From positions 1-35,435 of the forward strand of contig JAKFVU010000058.1 of NCBI GenBank assembly GCA_021732025.1: 35,435 nt of DNA, written 5' to 3'. This stretch comes from Candidatus Obscuribacterales bacterium. Lineage in GTDB: Bacteria; Cyanobacteriota; Vampirovibrionia; Obscuribacterales; Obscuribacteraceae. This document shows positions 23,860 through 30,498 of the stretch, piece by piece. Position 1 is the stretch's first letter. Each line of letters opens with the position of its first letter. The notes under the pieces are model-generated. The model was not told where the DNA came from and searched no databases. It was given only the letters and a program-made list of their open reading frames with translations. The position numbers and the translations under genes were made by a program.

Positions 23860-24642
23860 ATGTCGCAAATCTCGAAAATATCACGCCGGAAAAGCTCAGA
23901 TTACTTACAGTCGATGAGACTGTGGAGTAACTTCTTTGCTGTTTCCGGCGCCGAGATTGCCGCTATAGAAAAACAGGTTACTCTGGCCGGGAAAAATGTT
24001 CTTGAATTGGGCTGTGGCAATGGCCGCCTTTGCTATCAACTTGCACCCCTGGCAAAAAGAGTAATTGGCGTTGACCCAGACGGTCGCCTGGTGCAGTTTG
24101 CCGCTGATTATGCCGCGCGCAATGCCATCGACAACTTAACCTTCATGGAAATGGGGGCAGAGACTCTAGCCTTTGAAGATCACTGTTTCGATGTAGTGAT
24201 CATGCCTTGGATGTTCCATCTAGTAAAAGACAAAGAAGCAGCCTTGAAGGAAGCCAAACGGGTATTGAAACCTAATGGCCATCTCTTTATTTTTGGCCTC
24301 TATGGTGATTGCGACTACGACCGCATTGCTAGGCGCTTTGTGCCTTCAAGAGAGCGTGAGCTAGATGCCGCTGAAATTTACGAAGGACCTCTTGAGCGTA
24401 TTTTTGCAAAATATCAAAAAGACGAAATACCCTACGAAGAAACTGATTACTCGTTTGTCTTTCCTGATTGCGGCGTAACTGCTGAGGCATTCACTTTTGC
24501 TTTCAGCAACTGGTATGAAACCGAACTCAACGAAAAAGACAAAGCCCGCTTAAGGCATGTCATTCAACATTATCGCAAAGGCAATCACATTCAGCTGCGC
24601 ACTCGTGGTGCCCTCTATACAACTCAGAATTACGCAAATTAG
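23860..24642 (+). CDS. Class I SAM-dependent methyltransferase, first of two
   Basis: This 260-residue methyltransferase has motif I VLELGCGNGR at 47-56, the acidic motif II end in GVDPDGR and a motif IV-like DVVIMPWMFHL. The post-motif region AKRVLKPNGHLFIFGLYG is typical of the Methyltransf_11 fold. The C-terminal 100 residues are an acidic and aromatic-rich cap that probably binds the acceptor. AAGG is placed just before the ATG. The acceptor could be an oxygen, nitrogen or sulfur on the operon product, but the sequence does not decide. The next gene is another methyltransferase from a different subgroup. Confidence 0.88.
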   Translation: MSQISKISRRKSSDYLQSMRLWSNFFAVSGAEIAAIEKQVTLAGKNVLELGCGNGRLCYQLAPLAKRVIGVDPDGRLVQFAADYAARNAIDNLTFMEMGAETLAFEDHCFDVVIMPWMFHLVKDKEAALKEAKRVLKPNGHLFIFGLYGDCDYDRIARRFVPSRERELDAAEIYEGPLERIFAKYQKDEIPYEETDYSFVFPDCGVTAEAFTFAFSNWYETELNEKDKARLRHVIQHYRKGNHIQLRTRGALYTTQNYAN

Positions 24643-24654
24643 AGATCACTCAAG

Positions 24655-25368
24655 ATGTCAATCGATTTCCAACGTGCCAGAGAAGAGACCTTGCAATACC
24701 ACAAGGCCTACTACAGTCGCTTCAAACTATTTGAGAAAGACTCGTGGCTAGAAAATCCCGACCAGCCTTTAATGCGCCTTCTTGACTATCTTGATGGCCA
24801 AATCAAAATTTTAGACCTCGGCTGCGGGGTTGGTCGCAATGCCATTCCTATGGCTCAGGCCCTGCAAAAAAGCAATAAGAACGCCACTATCACATGTGTT
24901 GATGTTTTGGCAGAATCAATCGACCTACTGAAAGAATATGCCAACACCTATAAGGTAGAAGAGATCATTGAACCAGTGCTTTCGGACAATGATCAGTTTG
25001 TCATTGAGCCTAACACCTACGATTTAATTGCTGGCATTTCTACTTTAGAGCACTGCCAAGGCAAAAACAAAGTGGCGCAACTGATGGCAGCCATAGCAAA
25101 TGGCACCAAGAGTGGTGGCTTTGTTCGTATCGAAATGACTACCAATCGACGGGTTACTGATACCACTACAAACCAGCCAGTGCCCACCTTTGTAGAGACT
25201 CCGCTAGATGGCGAAGAAGTACAAGAGATGCTCCAAGCCAAAGACACCTTTGCCGGATGGAATATCATATCTCTGACTATTGACCCTTACGAAGAAGAGC
25301 TAGCCAAAGAAGACCGCACGGTACACTGGTGCTCTACCCAAATCAATTTCACAGCGCAAAAACCTTAG
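24655..25368 (+). CDS. Class I SAM-dependent methyltransferase, second of two; last gene of the operon
   Basis: This 237-residue protein has motif I ILDLGCGVGRN at 52-62, followed by ITCVDVLAESIDLL (motif II), YDLIAGISTLEHC and SGGFVRIEM. It is of the Methyltransf_25/TehB-like type. The N-terminal AREETLQYHKAYYSRFKLFE helix probably covers the active site. It differs clearly from the preceding methyltransferase, so the two are likely to methylate different positions instead of being a recent duplicate. Its TAG stop at 25366-25368 overlaps the TAA stop of the convergent serpin gene by two bases, leaving no room for a separate terminator. Confidence 0.87.
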   Translation: MSIDFQRAREETLQYHKAYYSRFKLFEKDSWLENPDQPLMRLLDYLDGQIKILDLGCGVGRNAIPMAQALQKSNKNATITCVDVLAESIDLLKEYANTYKVEEIIEPVLSDNDQFVIEPNTYDLIAGISTLEHCQGKNKVAQLMAAIANGTKSGGFVRIEMTTNRRVTDTTTNQPVPTFVETPLDGEEVQEMLQAKDTFAGWNIISLTIDPYEEELAKEDRTVHWCSTQINFTAQKP

Positions 25369-26504
25369 GGTGAGAGAATAGCGCCTGAGAACAAGACTTG
25401 CCCAGTGCCACTATCGGCAATGGCCATAAGAAATGGTCTATTCACTATCATCGAAACAGGTTGAGCCTGCGCTCCGGCCGCCGAACCCCAGCCAGAAGCT
25501 ACTGTCACAGCAGCTACTTCAGTGCCGCTCTCATCGACAGTGAGTTTGGCGGCGTGCTTGATAAATGAAATCTGCAAATTGGGAGTAATCAGAGACAAGT
25601 CACAACTCGGGCTAAAGAGATCGCGCATGCCAAGCTGGGTAAAGACTGAACTGAGACTAGAGTCAAAGGCAATTTCCATACGAGGCAATTGCAGGTCGAC
25701 CTTACTTGTGGTGGCACCAGTCAAAGCCAAATTTGGATTCTTTATGTACTCTATGCAATGGCCAAATGAGCGGCCTACTTTAGGCAAAACAATTTGCATG
25801 TAGTAAGGCGATTGCTTATAGGGCAATTTGATTACTTGAGCGTTGTCGTCTTCTTTATAGACAAAACTATCGCTGGCATGCATCATCATGACATTTTTGG
25901 AGCCAGACCCAACAAGATAGAAAGGCTCTTCTTTGGTAAGTTCAGCTTTGAATTTTGTTTGCCACTGGGCAAAGAAATAAATAGCATTGGTGATAGCAAA
26001 ATGTGAATCGGCCGGAAACTCACCGGGGTCGACAATCTTAACGATTCGGCCATTGGTAGCATTTTCCGCCCAAAAGTTTATTTGTTCAACAGATTCAGGT
26101 GAAGCAAAATCAACGCCATATAAAGATGCTGAGTAAGATTCAACTGCACTATTGACGAAGTCTTCGTGGCAGCGCACACCCTGGCCAAACCACAAGGCCG
26201 AAGCAATAGAGACTTCGTGGTCAGGCTTGCTCATAACCAGATAATTGAGTAGCTGTCTATTCCACGGATTGATCTCACTGGGCTTTGGCAACTGCAATGC
26301 ACTGGCAAATTCAGAATAAGTATTGCCGCTAGCACCGTTGTAGAGCATGCAAGCTGTCAAGAAAATACTTGTGGGAGAGATCACCACATTAGAACTCGGG
26401 CTAGCCATAGCCAAAGTCTTGAGCACGTTAAGGCCAAACTGATTATTGGAAGTAACTATGTGCTTCCAGTAGTCTTTATCGCTGGGAAGTAATGTCGTCT
26501 GCAT
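25365..26504 (-). CDS. Serpin (serine/cysteine protease inhibitor), apparently intracellular
   Basis: The roughly 379-residue protein has the full serpin length and no signal peptide. Landmarks are SSNVVISPTSIFLTACMLYN, the TNAIYFFAQWQTKF breach segment, MMMHA, YYMQIVLPK and the C-terminal NRPFLMAIADSGTGQVLFSG. The reactive-centre hinge is DESGTEVAAVTVASG, with small residues at P12-P9, so an inhibitory mechanism is plausible. The exposed loop continues GWGSAAGAQAQPVSM; the exact P1 is uncertain. Serpins trap target proteases as covalent complexes. The ATG at 26504 lacks a near Shine-Dalgarno, while a TTG at 26519 has AAAGG close by and adds five residues, so the start is uncertain. It converges on the methyltransferase with overlapping stops. 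A palindromic operator candidate lies upstream. Confidence 0.9.
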   Translation of the reverse strand: MQTTLLPSDKDYWKHIVTSNNQFGLNVLKTLAMASPSSNVVISPTSIFLTACMLYNGASGNTYSEFASALQLPKPSEINPWNRQLLNYLVMSKPDHEVSIASALWFGQGVRCHEDFVNSAVESYSASLYGVDFASPESVEQINFWAENATNGRIVKIVDPGEFPADSHFAITNAIYFFAQWQTKFKAELTKEEPFYLVGSGSKNVMMMHASDSFVYKEDDNAQVIKLPYKQSPYYMQIVLPKVGRSFGHCIEYIKNPNLALTGATTSKVDLQLPRMEIAFDSSLSSVFTQLGMRDLFSPSCDLSLITPNLQISFIKHAAKLTVDESGTEVAAVTVASGWGSAAGAQAQPVSMIVNRPFLMAIADSGTGQVLFSGAILSP

Positions 26505-26556
26505 AGACTGATAATGCAATTGCCTTTCGTAGCAAAGATAATAAGGGACACTATCA

Positions 26557-26573
26557 GATTTACCCGGTAAATC
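26557..26573. promoter_or_regulatory. 17-base perfect palindrome upstream of the serpin gene (operator candidate)
   Basis: GATTTACC-C-GGTAAATC is a perfect inverted repeat with eight-base arms and a one-base centre, ending about 53 bases upstream of the serpin ATG. TATTAT on the minus strand, between it and the gene, is a good -10-like hexamer, which would place the palindrome around or just above the -35 position. This is the layout of a repressor or activator site. Confidence 0.5.
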
Positions 26574-26595
26574 AAATATATGAACACGCCAGAAG

Positions 26596-26660
26596 GCAAT
26601 TTAGAACTCAAGCTGCAATTTAGAACTCAAGAGCAAATTTAAGACTGCTGCTTTAGAACT
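26596..26660. repeat. Tandem repeats directly after the VirD4-like stop codon
   Basis: GCAATTTAGAACTCAAG occurs exactly at 26596-26612 and 26615-26631 (period 19). A degraded unit lies between, and TTTAGAACT recurs at 26652-26660, overlapping the stop codon of the coupling-protein gene at 26659-26661. Read on the minus strand, each unit resembles the last codons and stop of that gene. Confidence 0.85.
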
Positions 26661-29600
26661 AAAACTCAACCCCTGGCTTCTTGCCGTTATCGAGGCCTAA
26701 ATGAGAGACATCAGGATTAAGGCTTGTCATAGGCCGTCTAGTTTGATTGAGATTAGGCTCAGTTGGCAGGTTAGGGTTCAACACCTGCTGAGCAGTGTTG
26801 GCTATTTCAGAAGCACTTTCAAAAAGGCCGCGTTTGCTAGGCATAGCGTCTCTAGTCTGTGGTCTCAGGCCACCATATCTAGGTGTATTCTGTTGTCCAG
26901 GTACAGCCGATAGACCAGTACCAATAACTTCAGCATTGCCATCTACAGGATTGCCAAATGAATCTACAGCCACATTGCCTGTAGGAGCGACTGGATTGGC
27001 CTCGGCATAGCTAGGAATAATTCCGTTACTAGAAGCCACGACCTGAGCCGAAGTCGCCAGTTCGACAGCTTGAGGCAGTCCGATAAATTGACCACACTCA
27101 ATGCAGAACTTGCCTTTACCAGCCAACTTTGTGCAGTTGGGACATAGTCTTGAAGCACCATTGTTTGTGCTGCTAGGGCTCGAGCCCGAGCTAGCTCCAT
27201 TGCCATTGCCATTTCCAATACTAGCGGCTGCTGCAGGAGCCCCCTGTGAACCCATTGGATAACCAACCGAGTCTGCAGTGGGATAACCAGCACCGACACC
27301 AGTTTGATCGAAACCAGTGGCAGCAGCTTGAGCAGTCATCGCAGCTATATCGCCGTAATTATTACCCATGTCATTGCCCATATTACCCATGTTGCCACCA
27401 GGCCTAGAAGGGAAGGGCAAGCTACCAGCAGGTGTGGCAAACGATGGTGCGGGTGCACCAGGTTCTGGCGCTCCTTCTGGATAATCGGGACTCTTCGCAT
27501 TTCTAGCACTGACGTTGTGCAATAGGTGCAATTTGGCGATTTCTTCAATACCACGCAGGTCGCACATAAACGGCTTAGTTTCACCGAACTCTGGGTCGCC
27601 AGCCGGTGATAGATAAACTAGCGCGTGGTGTTTTTCCATACGCTTAATTGAATCTGTGTCGACCCGGGCTACAACCTGTTGGCTGTGAATTCTGTTCCAA
27701 CTAGTTGGGAAGATACCGAATCCGTTCGCTTGGAAGTGGTCAGCAATACCGGGGACAACCACAGCGTGCTTACCAATTTCTTCAGAGAAGAACTTAGCTG
27801 TCGTTTCGTCAGCGTTGTGTAGACATACACGCACAGCGCTGTTGGAGAAGATCGTCTTCAGTTCTGGTGCAACACCTTGGCCACCACCACTGGTGATCTG
27901 CGAGATGTTCTGCAAGATGATAGTCAGACCGCCGTTGGCACCGCGAACAATAGCTGACAATCTACCGGCCAAATCTATATTCAATGTTTGGTATTCATCG
28001 AAGAATGCAAACAATGGCAATACCGATTTTGTACCGTATCTAGTGTGCAACGCTTGTTGTAACTGGTGCACGAAGCAAGCCGCTAGTGATTCTGCGTCAG
28101 GACCCAACGAAGCTGGAGCACCGAAAATCAGCACTGTAGGCTCGTGCATACTTGTTTTAAGGTCAACGTTAGAGCGCTCGGTACATTTGAGAATGGCAGC
28201 GTTCTTGAACATGCGCAGACGACCGCGCACGCCCTGAATGTTCTTATCCCAATCACTATCAGTACGAATAATTGACGAGAGACGCTGAGTCAATTCACCA
28301 AGCTCACCGGCATTGATATTTGGATCAGCTTTCAGTTTACGCAACGACTCAACAATGTTGCGACGGTTGTTGACGAGTTTCATCAAGCCATATGGATTAC
28401 ATGGCAGTGGATCTAATTGAGAAGGTTGGCCGTTCTCATCTTCACCCATAACCTGCACGCCGCCCCACTTGAGCAGCTGAGTTAAACCTTCGATATAACC
28501 TAAGTCGCGCTCTGCCCAGTGCTGTTCTTCTGGTGGAAGAGAGTTAATATCTTGCACAATAGATGTAGCAAAAGTAACTGCATCTTGGTCAAGCGGATTC
28601 CAGCAAATCGACTCACTATCTAATGGGTTGAAGTACAAAGTGCGGAAACCAGCATGCTGTGCTTCGGGCAACACTGTGTATTTGAAACCTTCTCTGCGTT
28701 CATCTAAGTTAGGATCGTTAGCTTTTGCTTCTAGAGCAATAATGACGCAAGGCTTAGCCAGCAAAGCTTTGATTACAGCCCGCATCAAGGTTGTTTTACC
28801 TGAACCTGACGGAGCTACGATGAACATGTTTTTGTTTGGCAGACGACCCATCGGGATTGTCACCGGCAAGTGAGTGCGAGCGAGGAATCCAAAAGGAATA
28901 ACCACACCGTCAACTTCAGACCATGTGGAGTTTGGATTTTTCTTGCCAAGGCGACCATGCCGTCTACCATTCGGTGGACAGACATATGAACGCTCGTAGT
29001 CGCGCGGTGTCATCAAACCAGACGGTGGGTTGAAAGTTCTAATTGTCTGCCACGGGAATAATCTCTTCTTGTGAGCAGCAGCAATAATCAAAGCTAGCAG
29101 TACAAGAGTCGGCATCAAAATAGCAATAGATGTAGCGTCTAAGAAGCCCTTGCCTTTTTTAGGCTGGAAGTTCTGACGCGTGTGGTCAACGTGACCTTGC
29201 ACACCTTCTAAACGAAAATTCTTCTTCTGGATTTCTTGGCCAATTGTCGGAACGCGACCGGTGGCTGGCATTGGAATAGCAGGTGCTTGCGAACCAACTG
29301 GGGAAGCGCCCGCCTGAACTAGCGGACTGGAACCAGGCGAAGCAACAGGTGCATAGCCAGGTTGCATAGTTTGCGGATAGCCAGCGGGAGGAGCCTGCTG
29401 ATAGGGTGCTGGTGCGCCTGTAGCATAAGTTTGTGGAGCCGGCTGAGCCTGATAAGGCTGCATACCACCGCTCGCGTCTACGGCATAAGGTTGCATGCCG
29501 GGTTGCATCGCAGGATGCGTTGCTGGTTGTGCATAAGTCTGTGGATATGATGACTGCATCGGCATGCTGCCATCGGGAGCCCCGACAGAGCCCTGCATCT

Positions 29601-29703
29601 GCATCATACGCTCAAAGTCTTTGGCAGAGATTTGTTCGCCAGTATCGGTATTCCGATACGACGAAATGAACCCCTTCTCGTTCATCTGCGCTTTCCAGCT
29701 CAT
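26659..29703 (-). CDS. virD4: VirD4/TraG-like type IV secretion coupling ATPase with disordered N-terminus and C-terminal zinc ribbon
   Basis: This is a 1014-residue T4SS coupling protein, a hexameric ATPase that brings substrates to the channel. Residues 40-150 are a Pro/Gln/Met/Tyr-rich low-complexity segment. One TM helix lies at about 190-210. Walker A is APSGSGKTT at 297-305 and Walker B is PLFAFFDEYQ at 563-572, followed by the ILQNISQI sensor segment. The ATPase ends near 730. A Gly/Asn/Ala-rich linker leads to a zinc ribbon with C-x2-C pairs at 854-870 (CPNC and CIEC) and a disordered tail. Typical VirD4 proteins are about 600-700 residues with two N-terminal TM helices, so both ends are extended. 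The Shine-Dalgarno GGAAGG is good. It is the last gene of the leftward T4SS operon. Confidence 0.85.
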   Translation of the reverse strand: MSWKAQMNEKGFISSYRNTDTGEQISAKDFERMMQMQGSVGAPDGSMPMQSSYPQTYAQPATHPAMQPGMQPYAVDASGGMQPYQAQPAPQTYATGAPAPYQQAPPAGYPQTMQPGYAPVASPGSSPLVQAGASPVGSQAPAIPMPATGRVPTIGQEIQKKNFRLEGVQGHVDHTRQNFQPKKGKGFLDATSIAILMPTLVLLALIIAAAHKKRLFPWQTIRTFNPPSGLMTPRDYERSYVCPPNGRRHGRLGKKNPNSTWSEVDGVVIPFGFLARTHLPVTIPMGRLPNKNMFIVAPSGSGKTTLMRAVIKALLAKPCVIIALEAKANDPNLDERREGFKYTVLPEAQHAGFRTLYFNPLDSESICWNPLDQDAVTFATSIVQDINSLPPEEQHWAERDLGYIEGLTQLLKWGGVQVMGEDENGQPSQLDPLPCNPYGLMKLVNNRRNIVESLRKLKADPNINAGELGELTQRLSSIIRTDSDWDKNIQGVRGRLRMFKNAAILKCTERSNVDLKTSMHEPTVLIFGAPASLGPDAESLAACFVHQLQQALHTRYGTKSVLPLFAFFDEYQTLNIDLAGRLSAIVRGANGGLTIILQNISQITSGGGQGVAPELKTIFSNSAVRVCLHNADETTAKFFSEEIGKHAVVVPGIADHFQANGFGIFPTSWNRIHSQQVVARVDTDSIKRMEKHHALVYLSPAGDPEFGETKPFMCDLRGIEEIAKLHLLHNVSARNAKSPDYPEGAPEPGAPAPSFATPAGSLPFPSRPGGNMGNMGNDMGNNYGDIAAMTAQAAATGFDQTGVGAGYPTADSVGYPMGSQGAPAAAASIGNGNGNGASSGSSPSSTNNGASRLCPNCTKLAGKGKFCIECGQFIGLPQAVELATSAQVVASSNGIIPSYAEANPVAPTGNVAVDSFGNPVDGNAEVIGTGLSAVPGQQNTPRYGGLRPQTRDAMPSKRGLFESASEIANTAQQVLNPNLPTEPNLNQTRRPMTSLNPDVSHLGLDNGKKPGVEF

Positions 29704-29831
29704 TTTTGCGCCTTCCGGGACATCTAAGTCACCTGCTCTCGACTTACTCTCACAGTTACTTTCATACTTACTTATTTATACCTTTTAAACAAGTAGTTGC
29801 GCAACAAAACCGGCTCCAGTTCTGGGAAGAC

Positions 29832-29868
29832 TACGAAGAATCAGTGAGTTATGGGCAAAATCTTCGTA
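29832..29868. other. Inverted repeat just after the VirB8-like stop codon
   Basis: TACGAAGA (29832-29839) pairs perfectly with TCTTCGTA (29861-29868) across a 21-base loop. It begins three bases past the TAG stop of the VirB8-like gene and lies in the 168-base gap before the coupling-protein gene. No U-run follows, so it is not a standard terminator. It may be an mRNA-stability or processing site or a protein-binding site. Confidence 0.4.
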
Positions 29869-29871
29869 TTT

Positions 29872-30489
29872 CTACCCCTCAGAAATGCCTGCTATCTTCA
29901 AGGTGCCATCGCTGGCTTTCTTCACTAAATAGACGAACTTCACTGGTCTGGGCTTAGGCGGCTCACCGGGAAGCTGCAATTCTTGCTCCCCTTCAACCAC
30001 TATCTCTATTGAACCATCTGCTTGGTTCGGGCGGGCCGAAACCAGGCGTTGATTCCATTTACTTTTCATACCCGAATTGGCAATGGTGGTAGCCATCTCT
30101 GGCGTCCAGATATTGGTAATGTAACTTTGGGCACAATCTGGAGTCATCAAACTCATGGCGCTTTGCTGAGAATTGGCAGCAGAGGCTGCATTAAAATCCC
30201 AGGCCAGGGGCAAGAAACCTTCAACCAAAGCAGTGGCCTTAAAATTATCCACGGCATCAACTGGCGGTGGTTGGCCTTGCGAGGCACTCGACTGAGGATA
30301 GCGCTCACTATGGGGGCGGGCCACACCAGTCACATCAGGGTGAGAATCTGCTTTAGAGCGCTGTCTATGCTTGGTCGGAACCGGAGTGGGAGACAAAATC
30401 AACGTAAAGAAAACGCCGGCCATGGCCCCAGCCACACCAACCATTATCAAAGTCATTTTGTATTTTTCACCGGCTTGATAGTCAAACAT
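29872..30489 (-). CDS. Single-TM, VirB8/TcpC-like T4SS protein
   Basis: This 205-residue protein has one TM helix near the N-terminus (about 12-34, LIMVGVAGAMAGVFFTLIL). A Pro/Ser/His-rich linker follows (35-80), and then a domain of about 120 residues beginning FKATALVEGFLPLAWDFN. Its tail VKFVYLVKKASDGTLKIAGI looks like the final strands of an NTF2-like fold. VirB8 and TcpC scaffolds share this topology and fold. Position directly after VirB4 (nine-base gap) and before the coupling protein supports a T4SS structural role. Sequence similarity is too weak to be certain of the family. Confidence 0.65.
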   Translation of the reverse strand: MFDYQAGEKYKMTLIMVGVAGAMAGVFFTLILSPTPVPTKHRQRSKADSHPDVTGVARPHSERYPQSSASQGQPPPVDAVDNFKATALVEGFLPLAWDFNAASAANSQQSAMSLMTPDCAQSYITNIWTPEMATTIANSGMKSKWNQRLVSARPNQADGSIEIVVEGEQELQLPGEPPKPRPVKFVYLVKKASDGTLKIAGISEG

Positions 30490-30498
30490 ATTTTTCTA

